A DNA stretch of 64,000 bases, taken from the NCBI GenBank assembly GCA_012103325.1, contig WLWY01000001.1:1089653-1153652 (forward strand), written 5' to 3'. Under the pieces are notes generated by a model. It saw only the letters and a program-made list of their open reading frames with translations, ran no database searches and was not told where the DNA came from. Numbering within the stretch: the first letter of the stretch is position 1; the number at the start of each line of letters is the position of its first letter. The DNA comes from Alphaproteobacteria bacterium (GTDB taxonomy: Bacteria; Pseudomonadota; Alphaproteobacteria; UBA8366; GCA-2717185). The translations under genes were made by a program, and so were the position numbers. Below are positions 52,318-61,859 of the stretch, piece after piece.

Positions 52318-53199
52318 ATGGTTCAGCCCGTCGTATTGGTGACCGGCATGTCTGGTGCCGGGCGTTCGACCGCACTCAAGATTCTCGAGGACCTCGGTTA
52401 CGAGGCGGTCGATAATCTACCCCTGTCCTTGCTCAACGGTCTGGTACGGCCAGGCGAGACGGACAATGCCGCGCAGCCGCTGGCAATCGGTGTCGACATC
52501 CGAACCCGCGATTTCGCCGTTCTGCCCGTTATCGAGCAACTCGACCAGCTTACGGCACAGGACGGCATCGCCATGCGCATTCTGTTCCTGGATTGCGACG
52601 ACGACGTTCTGCTGCGGCGCTATACCGAAACACGCCGCCGCCATCCGTTGGCCGAGGACCGGCCGGTTCCGGACGGCATTCGCCTCGAACGGCGCCTGCT
52701 CTCCCGGCTTCGGGATCGCGCCGATGCCGTCATCGATACCTCCGACACGACATTGTGGGACCTGAAGGATCAAATGACCGGTCGGTTTGGCTTCAGCGAC
52801 AAGACCGAACTGATCATAAACGTCACGTCTTTTTCGTATCGGCAGGGCTTGCCGCGCGAAGCCGATTTGGTCTTCGACGTCCGGTTTCTCGCAAACCCTC
52901 ACTATGATCAACGGCTCAGGCCCTTAACCGGAGAAGACGCAGATGTCGGCGCGTTCATTGCTGCCGACCCAGACTTTTCAGGATTTCTCGGGCATCTGAA
53001 ATCAATGCTGGATGTTCTGCTGCCAAGATATGATAAGGAAGGCAAAAGCTATTTGACCATCGCCATCGGCTGCACCGGCGGCCGCCATCGATCGGTCTAT
53101 ATCGCCCGCCGGCTCGTCGAATTGCTGGAAAATCAAGGGCGTCGGATCAACCTTCATCACCGCGATCTCAGCAGCAGCGGTGGTCAAAAGATGCTGTAA
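52318..53199 (+). CDS. rapZ: RNase adapter protein RapZ (YvcJ/YhbJ)
   Basis: A 293-residue P-loop nucleotide-binding protein. VTGMSGAGRSTALKILEDLGYEAVDNLPLSLL, DIRTRDF and the C-terminal IAIGCTGGRHRSVYIARRL are diagnostic. RapZ senses amino-sugar status in enterobacteria; in alphaproteobacteria it is always near PTS genes, but its target RNA is unclear. Confidence 0.95.
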   Translation: MVQPVVLVTGMSGAGRSTALKILEDLGYEAVDNLPLSLLNGLVRPGETDNAAQPLAIGVDIRTRDFAVLPVIEQLDQLTAQDGIAMRILFLDCDDDVLLRRYTETRRRHPLAEDRPVPDGIRLERRLLSRLRDRADAVIDTSDTTLWDLKDQMTGRFGFSDKTELIINVTSFSYRQGLPREADLVFDVRFLANPHYDQRLRPLTGEDADVGAFIAADPDFSGFLGHLKSMLDVLLPRYDKEGKSYLTIAIGCTGGRHRSVYIARRLVELLENQGRRINLHHRDLSSSGGQKML

Positions 53200-53222
53200 C
53201 GGAAAACCGTTCGGGAGGAACC

Positions 53223-53630
53223 ATGATCGGGTTGGTGCTTGTCACCCACGGGCGATTGGCGGAGGAATTCATCGCCGCGCTAGAACATGTCGTCGGGCCG
53301 CAAATGCAGGCCGCCACCGTATCTATCGGTCCGGAAGACGATATGGAACAGCGGCGGCAGGATGTGTTCGAAAAAATTACCGAGGTCGATGAAGGTGAAG
53401 GCGTTATCGTACTGACCGACATGTTTGGCGGCACGCCGTCCAATCTTGCGATGTCGTTCCTCGACAACGAGAATGTCGAGGTGATCGCCGGCGTAAACCT
53501 GCCGATGCTGATAAAGCTGGCAAGCGTTCGGGACACGATGACGCTCGCGGACGCGTCCATGGCCGCGATGGAATCGGGCCGCAAATATATCAGCGTCGCG
53601 TCGAGCCTGCTGACCGCCCGATCAAGCTGA
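53223..53630 (+). CDS. PTS mannose-type EIIA component
   Basis: A 135-residue EIIA-Man domain protein with the phosphoacceptor His9 in LVLVTHGRLAEEF and DMFGGTPSNLAMSFL. No sugar permease genes are nearby, so it probably is the output of a regulatory phosphorelay rather than part of a transporter. HPr starts 2 bp after its stop. Confidence 0.93.
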   Translation: MIGLVLVTHGRLAEEFIAALEHVVGPQMQAATVSIGPEDDMEQRRQDVFEKITEVDEGEGVIVLTDMFGGTPSNLAMSFLDNENVEVIAGVNLPMLIKLASVRDTMTLADASMAAMESGRKYISVASSLLTARSS

Positions 53631-53632
53631 CG

Positions 53633-53896
53633 ATGGTTCGTGAGCTCTTGATCATGAACAAGCGAGGTCTCCATGCGCGAGCGGCGGCGCGATTCGTGAA
53701 AGTCGCAGAGCAATTCGACGCAAAAATTGAGGTCATCAAGGATGGCGAAACGGTATCGGGTGAATCGATCCTTGGTTTGATGATGCTCGCGGCATCGCCG
53801 GGCACAACCATATCCGTTCATACCGACGGCCCCGAGGCCGACGCCGCGCTCGAGGCGTTATCAAGTTTGGTTGCGAACCGGTTCGACGAAGATTGA
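53633..53896 (+). CDS. ptsH: Phosphocarrier protein HPr
   Basis: An 87-residue HPr. The EI-phosphorylated His lies in NKRGLHARAAARFVK (about 15), and the HprK target Ser in VSGESILGLMMLAASPG (about 46). Both residues are present, so it can integrate PEP-dependent and ATP-dependent signals. EI starts 1 bp after its stop. Confidence 0.95.
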   Translation: MVRELLIMNKRGLHARAAARFVKVAEQFDAKIEVIKDGETVSGESILGLMMLAASPGTTISVHTDGPEADAALEALSSLVANRFDED

Positions 53897-53897
53897 T

Positions 53898-55658
53898 ATG
53901 ACCGCGGATAGCAAAGAGCTTGTGTTCGAAGGCCTGGGTGTTTCACCCGGCATCGCTGTGGGTCCGGCGCATCTCAGCGAAGCCGGCGCACCGACCGTGC
54001 CCGAATACAAAGTCCGGAAATCCGATATTGGTGCCGAACAAGTGCGGTTTAAATCCGCCGTCGATCGGTCCGGCCGGCAATTGCGACGCCTGCGAGACCG
54101 CGCCCGCGCCATGCACGGCGCATCGGGAGAGGATCTCAGCAACCTGCTGGACGCCTATTTGAAGATGCTGACCGGATCCCGGCTGGTGCGCGGAGTCGAA
54201 CGCCGGATCGTCGAGACGCGAATCAACGCCGAATCCGCCGTACAGGCAGAGATATCGGAAATTGCGCACGGATTTACGGAACTTTCCGATCCCTATATGG
54301 CAGCCCGCGCCGACGACATTCGCGAGGCCGGTGCGCGGCTGATTCGAAACCTAACCAAAGCGCCCTTTCGCGCATTCTCGACCTTGCCGCAGGGCAGCAT
54401 TGTCTTGGCCGAAGAATTCAGCCCCGCCGACGCTGCATTGATGGATCCACGGCAGGTCGCCGGCTTCGCCACGGTTCTGGGCGGCCCGGAAGGCCATACC
54501 GCAATCATGGCGCGCTCGCTTGGTATTCCTGCCGTGTTAGGGGCTACGGGCCTGACGCTCGGTGCCCGCGATGCCGGCAACGTCATTATCGATGGTGTCG
54601 GCGGACGGGTCATCGTCAACCCCACCGCGGCCACATTGCGCGAATATGAAAAGCGCCGCTTGGCGTTGCGTCGCGAAACAAGGCGGTTTGCGCGGCTCCG
54701 GGACTTGCCGGCCGTGACCCGCGACGAGACGGAGATACAGCTTTCCGCGAATGTCGATCTGCCGCAAGAAACTGCGTTGGCGATGCGCCACGGCGCGGCG
54801 GGAGTCGGCCTGCTTCGGTCCGAATACATGTTCATGAATCGCGAAACGCCGCCGAACGAAGAAGAGCAATATCAAAGCCTGTGCGAAATCGTGGCCGGTA
54901 TGGAGGGGCGTCCAGTGACAATTCGTACCCTCGATGTCGGTGGTGAAAAACTCGCCTATTCGCTCGGCGAGCAGTTGGGCGACGCCGTCAATCCGGCGCT
55001 GGGTCTGCGCGCAATTCGCCTTTCGTTGAAATATCCCAAGCTCCTGGAAGATCAGCTCGCTGCGATTCTGCGTGTCGGCGCAATTGGGCCGATTCGCATT
55101 CTATTGCCGATGATCGCAACGACCGGCGAGGTGCGCCGCGTCCGGGAAGCAATCAATGTCGTAGCCCGCCGTCTCAAGCGCCGCCGCGTGCCGATCGCCG
55201 ACCCTCTGCCGCCCCTCGGCATCATGATCGAAGTGCCGGGTGCCGCGTTGGCAGCCGATGCTTTAGCGCAGGTGTCGGATTTCTTTGCCATCGGCACCAA
55301 CGATTTAACGATGTACACCTTGGCGATCGATCGGGCCGACGAACAGGTGGCGCATCTTTACAATCCGCTGCACCCGGCCGTCTTGCGATTGATCCGCTTC
55401 ACCGCGCAAGCTGCCCTGCGCGCGCGCATCCCTTTTAGCCTTTGTGGTGAAATTGCCGGCGACCCGCGTTACACCGCACTTCTGCTCGGCCTTGGCGTGC
55501 GCGATCTCTCGATGTCAGCCGGCAGCCTGCCCAAGGTCAAACAGCGCGTGCGAAACCTAGAACTGACCGCCGCAACGGGGCGGGCACAAGCGATCATGGA
55601 GCAAGCCGATATCGGCCGGATCGCTACACTTCTGGACGATTTCAACGCTCTGGCATAG
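53898..55658 (+). CDS. ptsI: PTS enzyme I (PEP-protein phosphotransferase)
   Basis: A 586-residue enzyme I. The active-site His lies in GGPEGHTAIMARSLGIPAVLG (about 197); the PEP-binding barrel has GVGLLRSEYMFM, GLRAIRLSLKYP, FFAIGTNDLTMYTLAIDR and SLCGEIAGDP. It has no N-terminal GAF domain, so it is PtsI-like rather than the nitrogen-PTS PtsP form. It phosphorylates the adjacent HPr. ATG 53898 lies directly after ptsH. Confidence 0.94.
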   Translation: MTADSKELVFEGLGVSPGIAVGPAHLSEAGAPTVPEYKVRKSDIGAEQVRFKSAVDRSGRQLRRLRDRARAMHGASGEDLSNLLDAYLKMLTGSRLVRGVERRIVETRINAESAVQAEISEIAHGFTELSDPYMAARADDIREAGARLIRNLTKAPFRAFSTLPQGSIVLAEEFSPADAALMDPRQVAGFATVLGGPEGHTAIMARSLGIPAVLGATGLTLGARDAGNVIIDGVGGRVIVNPTAATLREYEKRRLALRRETRRFARLRDLPAVTRDETEIQLSANVDLPQETALAMRHGAAGVGLLRSEYMFMNRETPPNEEEQYQSLCEIVAGMEGRPVTIRTLDVGGEKLAYSLGEQLGDAVNPALGLRAIRLSLKYPKLLEDQLAAILRVGAIGPIRILLPMIATTGEVRRVREAINVVARRLKRRRVPIADPLPPLGIMIEVPGAALAADALAQVSDFFAIGTNDLTMYTLAIDRADEQVAHLYNPLHPAVLRLIRFTAQAALRARIPFSLCGEIAGDPRYTALLLGLGVRDLSMSAGSLPKVKQRVRNLELTAATGRAQAIMEQADIGRIATLLDDFNALA

Positions 55659-55791
55659 CGCGCGTCAGGACAAACTTGAGACACAGGTGAACCTTAAGGA
55701 TTTCAAAAGGCTGATGTGGAATGCTCCCCTGCTAACCATGCTCAAGAGACCGGAACAGCAAGCAGGCTGCGGATATTCACCCTAAAATAAA

Positions 55792-55813
55792 TATATAAAG
55801 ATTTCTTTATATA
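55792..55813. promoter_or_regulatory. AT-rich palindrome upstream of ahcY
   Basis: TATATAAAG and CTTTATATA, separated by ATTT, form a 9-bp inverted repeat about 92 bp upstream of ahcY. Its AAAG/CTTT core is reminiscent of ArsR-type SahR operators that control the SAM cycle in proteobacteria, but I recall that motif only loosely. It could also be part of an AT-rich promoter. Confidence 0.4.
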
Positions 55814-55904
55814 ATACTTGCAGCTCACAAAAATGCTTGCTATACGCGGTTTCAACATGCCTGCCCGCGGACTGCCGCAACGCCACAAAACCGAGGAGAA
55901 GACA

Positions 55905-57197
55905 ATGAGTGCCAACGACTACAAAGTCGCCGACATGACGCTGGCGGATTGGGGCCGCAAAGAAATTGCCATTGCGGAGACCGAAATGCCGGGCCTGATG
56001 GCGCTGCGCGAGGAGTATGGCGCTTCCAAGCCGCTGGCCGGCGCGCGAATTGCCGGCTGTCTGCACATGACGATTCAAACGGCAGTTTTGATGGAAACGT
56101 TAACCGCCCTCGGCGCGGAACTGCGTTGGTCTTCCTGCAATATTTTTTCGACCCAGGATCAAGCGGCGGCTGCGGTTGCAGAAGCGGGCGCACCGGTGTT
56201 CGCCTGGAAGGGCGAGACCGAAGAAGAGGCCGTATGGTGTATCGAGCAAACGATCATCGGCCCCGATGGATGGCGCCCCAACCTCATCCTCGACGACGGC
56301 GGCGATCTGACACAGATCATGCACGATAAATATCCGGAACTACTGGACGACGTGCGCGGCCTTTCCGAAGAGACGACGACGGGTGTCCACCGGCTCCGCG
56401 AAATGGAGGAGGCGGGCACGTTGAAAGTCCCCGCGATCAACGTCAACGACTCGGTGACAAAATCCAAGTTCGATAATCTTTACGGCTGTCGCGAAAGCCT
56501 GGTGGATGGAATAAAACGCGCAACCGACGTGATGGTCGCGGGCAAGACGGCAGTGGTTTGCGGCTACGGCGATGTCGGCAAGGGGTCGGCAGCCAGTTTG
56601 CGCAACCAAGGCGCCCGCGTCCTCGTGACGGAAATCGACCCGATTTGCGCACTGCAGGCAGCCATGGAAGGCTATCAAGTAACGACGATGGATGCATCGG
56701 CGGCGGATGGCGACATCTTTGTAACCACGACGGGCAATATCGACGTTATTACGCTCGACCATATGCGCGCGATGAAAGATCGGGCGATCGTCTGCAACAT
56801 CGGCCACTTCGATTCGGAAATTCAGATTTCCGAACTGCGGAATTTCACCTGGCACAACGTGAAGCCGCAAGTCGACGAGGTTGAATTCCCTGACGGGAAG
56901 CGCCTGATCGTTCTCGCCGAAGGCCGGTTGGTCAATCTCGGCTGTGCAACCGGGCATCCGAGTTTCGTCATGTCCGCCTCCTTCACGAATCAGGTACTGG
57001 CGCAGATCGAACTTTGGAAAAATACCGATCAATACGAACGCAAAGTTTACGTTCTGCCGAAACATCTAGATGAAAAAGTCGCGTCGCTGCATTTGAAGAA
57101 ACTCGGCGTCGAACTGACGAGGCTTTCAACGGAGCAAGCGGATTATCTCGGCTATTCGCAAAATGGGCCGTTCAAACCGGAGCTTTACCGCTACTAG
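55905..57197 (+). CDS. ahcY: Adenosylhomocysteinase (SAH hydrolase)
   Basis: A 430-residue enzyme splitting S-adenosylhomocysteine into adenosine and homocysteine, the family's usual length. [36 protein letters not shown], the NAD motif [20 protein letters not shown] and the C-terminal KPELYRY are hallmarks. ATG 55905 follows GAGGAG; an upstream open frame is not part of the family. It recycles methylation by-product and here lies between PTS and DivL genes. Confidence 0.97.
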   Translation: MSANDYKVADMTLADWGRKEIAIAETEMPGLMALREEYGASKPLAGARIAGCLHMTIQTAVLMETLTALGAELRWSSCNIFSTQDQAAAAVAEAGAPVFAWKGETEEEAVWCIEQTIIGPDGWRPNLILDDGGDLTQIMHDKYPELLDDVRGLSEETTTGVHRLREMEEAGTLKVPAINVNDSVTKSKFDNLYGCRESLVDGIKRATDVMVAGKTAVVCGYGDVGKGSAASLRNQGARVLVTEIDPICALQAAMEGYQVTTMDASAADGDIFVTTTGNIDVITLDHMRAMKDRAIVCNIGHFDSEIQISELRNFTWHNVKPQVDEVEFPDGKRLIVLAEGRLVNLGCATGHPSFVMSASFTNQVLAQIELWKNTDQYERKVYVLPKHLDEKVASLHLKKLGVELTRLSTEQADYLGYSQNGPFKPELYRY

Positions 57198-57249
57198 AGC
57201 AGCGCAGGCGGCTCTTGTTCGCGGGCACGCACAAACTTAAACTGCACGC

Positions 57250-59643
57250 GTGCGAAAGAGGGGCAGCAAATTTATCGTCGGCGTCATTACTCTGCAGTTG
57301 GCGTGTTCGCCGAACCTGGCGTTCGCAGCAACTGAAGAACATGCGCTGACGGTATGGGGCGTAGGTCTGGGACTGGCAGTTCTGCTAGTCACGGTTCTCC
57401 TATTGTTGCGACATCAGTCTATCGTCACGGCACAATTCGCATCGGCGCCCGTTGGTCTAATCCAATTTTCGCGCGGCGGGGCAAAGGCAACAGCGTTGGC
57501 GAGCGAACTGTTGGACCTCCAAGAAGGATTGAAACCCGAAGATGTACCCGGCGCTTTCGCCGCGACTGAATCGGCGCTGGTCCAACAGGCCATCGCGGCG
57601 CTTCGAGCCGACGGCAGCCCATTCGAGGGCCGCTTCCGGACGAAGCGCGGCCGTTCGATTTCATTAACCGGACGGCGAGCAGGTGGGCGCGATCTGTTAT
57701 GGATTTCGGACATCGACGACCGAGCAAGACTTGCCGAAGATCTTGCCGTACGGTCCGGTGAGCGCGCGATGCTGAAGCATGTCCTCGATAAACTGCCTAT
57801 GCCCGTTTGGTGGCGTTCCGCGAAACTTAACATCGTCGGGCGCAATGAACCCTATGCTCAAGCGCTGGATATCGATACGGGCTCCGACACCGCAACCGAA
57901 GAAGAGCGCGAACTGGGTGCCGGCTATTTGGATCGGGACGGGCGCGGACTGGCGCGCCGCGCCGCGAAGAGCGGCAGCATTCAGTCTGAAAGCCATCATG
58001 TCGTGATTGACGGAACCCGGCGCCTGCTTGAGTTCACCGAAGCGCCTGTCGATGCGTCGCCGGCGACGACGGTTGGTTACGCCATCGACGTCACAATGAT
58101 AGAGGCCGTTCAATCGGAACTTGCTGCACTTGTTGCCGCGCATGCCGAAGTTCTAGAAATGCTGGGCGCCGCCATTGCGATCTACGGGCCGGACCGGCGC
58201 CTCAAATTCTTCAACTCGGCGTTCCTTGACCTCTGGCGCGTCGAAAGCGCCGCCTTAGGCGGTGAGCCAAACATGGGCGAAGTTCTCGACATGCTGCGCG
58301 ATCGCCGACGCTTGCCCGAATATATCGATTTCCCGGCCTTCAAGCAGGAAACGGATAGCCTTTTCCATTCGCTGATCGACCCTCGCGAAGAATTATTGCA
58401 TCTGCCGGACGAGCGAACGCTGCGCATGGTTGTCTCCCCCCACCCCATGGGCGGCCTGCTGTTCGTTTACGAAGATGTTACCGACCGGCTGGCGCTCGAA
58501 CGGTCCTACAACACGTCGATCGCCGTACAGCGCGAAACGCTGAACAAGCTGCACGAGGCCGTGACCGTTTTTGGCGCAGACGGTCGCCTGAAACTTTGGA
58601 ATCCGGCCGCTGCCGCAATGTGGAGTCTTTCGAACACCGACTCGACGCTCGACTCCCATATTGGCGACCTGTTGGAGCATACGCGTCAATATTTTCCATC
58701 GGTCGACGACTGGGAACGTCGCAAACAACACCTCATCCTCTCGGTGACGGAGCCCGAGCCCCGATCAGGCCGGCTGGAGCGAACCGATGGCATGGTCATA
58801 GACTTCAGCTGCGTGCCGCTGCCGGATGGCGGCTGCCTGCTGGGTTATATCGATGTATCCGATAGCGTTCGTGTACAGCGCGCGTTGGAAGAACGAAACC
58901 TGGCATTGCAACATGCCGACCGGCTGAAATCGGACTTCATCGCGAATGTCAGCTATGAGCTGCGTACGCCGCTTAACGCGATCATCGGGTTTACCGAAAT
59001 TCTCGACAAAACCTACTTCGGTCCCCTGAACGAGCGCCAGATTGAATATGTGAACGGCATCCTGCAGGCATCCAACCATTTGATGACACTGATCAACGAT
59101 ATCCTGGATCTGGCTACGATCGAAGCCGGCTATTTGGAACTGGAGCTGGCGCCTCTTGATGTGCACGACGCGCTTGCCAATCTGCTGAATGCGTTCCGGA
59201 ACCGCGCAGCGGATTTGAAACTCACGCTTAACTTCGACTGTCCGGACGACATCGGGTCCATCATCGCTGACGAGAAGCGATTGCGTCAGGCGATTTACAA
59301 CCTGATCACCAATGCCGTGCAATACACGCCGGAAGGAGGGGCGATCACTTTATCCGCCCGCCGCGAGGCGGAGCACCTGACGATCCTTGTCACGGATACC
59401 GGCGTAGGCATCCCTCCGGAAGATGTCGAACGGCTTTTCAACAAGTTCGAGCGGGGCGATCAGGGGGCACGGGAGTCCGGGGCGGGATTGGGCCTTGCAT
59501 TGGTCAAGAGCCTCATCGAGCTGCATGGCGGAGAGATATCCGTGAGCGGTGGTGATGGCGAGGGTGCGAAGATCGAATGCCGCCTACCGCTCGCCGCGCA
59601 ATCTCCTGAACGTGGCGATGTGGCGGAAAAGCGAAGCGCGTGA
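57250..59643 (+). CDS. divL: DivL-like PAS-domain pseudokinase (Tyr in place of phospho-His)
   Basis: A 797-residue protein: N-terminal signal/TM (about 8-60), at least three PAS-like regions (about 70-545), a DHp domain where the H-box reads ANVSYELRTPLNAIIGF with Tyr569 in place of His, and an intact HATPase (DTGVGIPPEDVERLFNKFERG, GAGLGLALVKSLIELHGG). Tyr at this position is the defining trait of Caulobacter DivL, which binds DivK and tunes CckA during the cell cycle. GTG start. Its stop overlaps the tsaE GTG. Confidence 0.88.
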   Translation: MRKRGSKFIVGVITLQLACSPNLAFAATEEHALTVWGVGLGLAVLLVTVLLLLRHQSIVTAQFASAPVGLIQFSRGGAKATALASELLDLQEGLKPEDVPGAFAATESALVQQAIAALRADGSPFEGRFRTKRGRSISLTGRRAGGRDLLWISDIDDRARLAEDLAVRSGERAMLKHVLDKLPMPVWWRSAKLNIVGRNEPYAQALDIDTGSDTATEEERELGAGYLDRDGRGLARRAAKSGSIQSESHHVVIDGTRRLLEFTEAPVDASPATTVGYAIDVTMIEAVQSELAALVAAHAEVLEMLGAAIAIYGPDRRLKFFNSAFLDLWRVESAALGGEPNMGEVLDMLRDRRRLPEYIDFPAFKQETDSLFHSLIDPREELLHLPDERTLRMVVSPHPMGGLLFVYEDVTDRLALERSYNTSIAVQRETLNKLHEAVTVFGADGRLKLWNPAAAAMWSLSNTDSTLDSHIGDLLEHTRQYFPSVDDWERRKQHLILSVTEPEPRSGRLERTDGMVIDFSCVPLPDGGCLLGYIDVSDSVRVQRALEERNLALQHADRLKSDFIANVSYELRTPLNAIIGFTEILDKTYFGPLNERQIEYVNGILQASNHLMTLINDILDLATIEAGYLELELAPLDVHDALANLLNAFRNRAADLKLTLNFDCPDDIGSIIADEKRLRQAIYNLITNAVQYTPEGGAITLSARREAEHLTILVTDTGVGIPPEDVERLFNKFERGDQGARESGAGLGLALVKSLIELHGGEISVSGGDGEGAKIECRLPLAAQSPERGDVAEKRSA

Positions 59644-60137
59644 ACAAGCAAGCGGTCAAACGCGAGACACCGCAAATTATGGAAATAGAGCTTCCCGATA
59701 TCGCAGCAACAGAGGCCCTGGCGCAGCGGCTGGCGCCGCAGCTTCACCGTGGTGACGTACTCGCGCTTGGCGGTGACCTGGGCGCCGGAAAAACGACGTT
59801 CGCGCGGGCCTTGATCCGGGCGCTCGGTGAGCACGACGCGGAGGTTCCGAGTCCGACGTTCACGCTTGTCCAGACGTATGACCTCCCGGAATTCGAACTG
59901 TGGCACTTCGACCTCTACCGCCTCGAATCTGCTCAAGATGCCTTCGAGCTGGATATCGAAGAAGCCTTTGCAACAGGCGTGTCTTTGATCGAGTGGCCGG
60001 AAAGGCTAGGGCCCTACTTGCCTTCAGAGCACCTTGATATCCGTTTCGCATTTGCCGAAGTACAGACGGCTCGACGCGTTACGATCGAAGGCTCCAGTAC
60101 GTGGGTTGCGCGGATAGGCTTGTTGCACAATGAGTGA
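59640..60137 (+). CDS. tsaE: tRNA t6A synthesis ATPase TsaE
   Basis: A 165-residue P-loop ATPase. GDVLALGGDLGAGKTTFARALIRALGE (Walker A), PSPTFTLVQTYD and FDLYRLESAQD are TsaE signatures. It supports the TsaBD complex that makes t6A on ANN-reading tRNAs. GTG 59640 overlaps the divL stop, and its own end overlaps amgK by 8 bp. Confidence 0.95.
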   Translation: MNKQAVKRETPQIMEIELPDIAATEALAQRLAPQLHRGDVLALGGDLGAGKTTFARALIRALGEHDAEVPSPTFTLVQTYDLPEFELWHFDLYRLESAQDAFELDIEEAFATGVSLIEWPERLGPYLPSEHLDIRFAFAEVQTARRVTIEGSSTWVARIGLLHNE

Positions 60138-61122
60138 CCGGGATACACGCATCGCGGCGTTTCTCGCCAAACAGGGCTGGGACGCCGCCGACCGGCGCAC
60201 ACTGGCCGATGACGCATCGTTCCGGCGCTATGACAGGCTCACCGGACAAGGCCGGTCCGCCGTGCTGATGGATGCCCCGCCGGCGAAAGAGGACGTTCGC
60301 CCCTTTGTCTCGATTGCAGAGATTTTACGCAGCCTGGATCTAAGCGCGCCCGAAATTCTGGCGCAAAGCCCGGAAGACGGCTTGCTGCTGCTCGAAGACT
60401 TTGGCGACGACACCTACACCCGCGTCCTGGCCGCCGATCCCGACTGTGAAACTGAGCTCTACATGCTTGCCGTCGACTTATTAATCGAACTGCACCGTCG
60501 CTTTACCGTGGCGGCAGATATACCGAAATACGATGATGCGCTGCTGCTGACGGAAGCCAATCTGCTCATCGACTGGTATCTGCCCGCCATTACCGGAAAC
60601 ACCGTGACCGACTCGCTGCGACAGGATTATGCAAAGCTGTGGCAGGCCTTGTTTGTGCAGACCCGAGACACGCGCGAGACTCTCGTTCTGCGCGACTATC
60701 ATGTCGACAACCTTATTTGGCTGCCCCGGCGCGCGGGCATTCGCGCCTGCGGTTTGCTCGATTTTCAGGATGCGGTTATCGGACCCGCCGCATACGACCT
60801 TGTCTCCTTGCTGGAAGATGCCCGCCGTGACGTGCCCTCTGATTTGGCACAGCGTGCGATGGATCGCTATCTTGCCGCCTTTCCCGACATCGATCCGGAT
60901 GCTTTTCGGTTGTCTTATGCCATATTGGGAGCCCAGCGCAGTACCAAGATCCTCGGCATTTTTACCCGGCTCGACCGCCGCGACGGCAAACCGGACTATC
61001 TTTGCCATCTGCCGAGAGTCTGGCGATGGCTGGAAGCCGATCTCAATCATCCGGCGCTGGCAGCGTTGCGCGACTGGTTCAACCGCGTGCTGCCACCCGA
61101 AACGCGAACGATAAAAACATGA
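60130..61122 (+). CDS. amgK: Anomeric N-acetylmuramate/N-acetylglucosamine kinase AmgK
   Basis: A 330-residue aminoglycoside-phosphotransferase-fold kinase. DASFRRYDRL near the N-terminus, LLLLEDFGDDTYTRVL, the catalytic VLRDYHVDNLIWL and GLLDFQDAVIGPAAYDLVSLLEDARRDV are family motifs. AmgK phosphorylates MurNAc for the fosfomycin-bypassing recycling route; the adjoining murU makes this assignment secure. ATGA overlap with murU. Confidence 0.9.
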   Translation: MSDRDTRIAAFLAKQGWDAADRRTLADDASFRRYDRLTGQGRSAVLMDAPPAKEDVRPFVSIAEILRSLDLSAPEILAQSPEDGLLLLEDFGDDTYTRVLAADPDCETELYMLAVDLLIELHRRFTVAADIPKYDDALLLTEANLLIDWYLPAITGNTVTDSLRQDYAKLWQALFVQTRDTRETLVLRDYHVDNLIWLPRRAGIRACGLLDFQDAVIGPAAYDLVSLLEDARRDVPSDLAQRAMDRYLAAFPDIDPDAFRLSYAILGAQRSTKILGIFTRLDRRDGKPDYLCHLPRVWRWLEADLNHPALAALRDWFNRVLPPETRTIKT

Positions 61123-61859
61123 CGGCAAATGACAGCGCGACAATAAACACCGCAATGGTGCTGGCCGCGGGTTTGGGAACGCGCATGCAACCCCTCACCG
61201 ACGACCGGCCCAAGCCTCTGGTCGTTATGGCGGGCCAAACCCTGCTCGATCGTGTGCTCGGCCATCTCTCTACGGAAGGCATCACGCGAATCGTTGTCAA
61301 CACGCACTATAAGGGCGAGATGATCGCAGATCATTTGGCGAACCGCGCCGACGTTACGCTGTCGCCGGAGCCCGCACTGCTGGAGACCGGCGGTGGAGTC
61401 CGGAATGCGCTGCCGCACCTAGGCGACGACGCGTTTTTTGTCGTCAACTGTGATGCCGTCTGGCTTGACGGTCCGACGCCGGCGCTGCACCGCATGACGC
61501 AGGCTTGGCGCGATGATGACATGGATGCGCTGCTGCTATTGCAGCGTACCGTCTCCATCCAGGGCGAAACCGGACGCGGCGACTATTTTCTGGACAGCGA
61601 AGGCTATGCCGCGCGGCGTCACGAATCCGCCATCGCACCGTTTCTTTTCGCCGGCGTTCAAATCCTCCACCCGCGCCTGTTCGACGATACGCCGGACGGC
61701 CCGTTCTCGCTTAACCTGCTGTATGACCGCGCGGAGGAAGCCGGCCGATTGCACGGGCTTGTGCATGACGGCGAGTGGTATCATGTCGGAACGCCGGAGC
61801 AGCGCGAGCGGGCGGAGTACGAGATCACCCACGGCAACGAGTCGGTCAACAGCCGGTAA
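61119..61859 (+). CDS. murU: N-acetylmuramate alpha-1-phosphate uridylyltransferase MurU
   Basis: A 246-residue nucleotidyltransferase. AMVLAAGLGTRMQPLTDDRPKPLV is the catalytic N-terminal signature, followed by LETGGGVRNALPHLG and VVNCDAVW with the metal Asp. It makes UDP-MurNAc from MurNAc-1-P. ATG 61119 is chosen for the ATGA overlap with amgK. Confidence 0.92.
   Translation: MTANDSATINTAMVLAAGLGTRMQPLTDDRPKPLVVMAGQTLLDRVLGHLSTEGITRIVVNTHYKGEMIADHLANRADVTLSPEPALLETGGGVRNALPHLGDDAFFVVNCDAVWLDGPTPALHRMTQAWRDDDMDALLLLQRTVSIQGETGRGDYFLDSEGYAARRHESAIAPFLFAGVQILHPRLFDDTPDGPFSLNLLYDRAEEAGRLHGLVHDGEWYHVGTPEQRERAEYEITHGNESVNSR

Noticed and set aside
55659..55904. SAH riboswitch upstream of ahcY
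   Set aside because: The conserved core of the SAH riboswitch is not visible; only an AT-rich palindrome is present.
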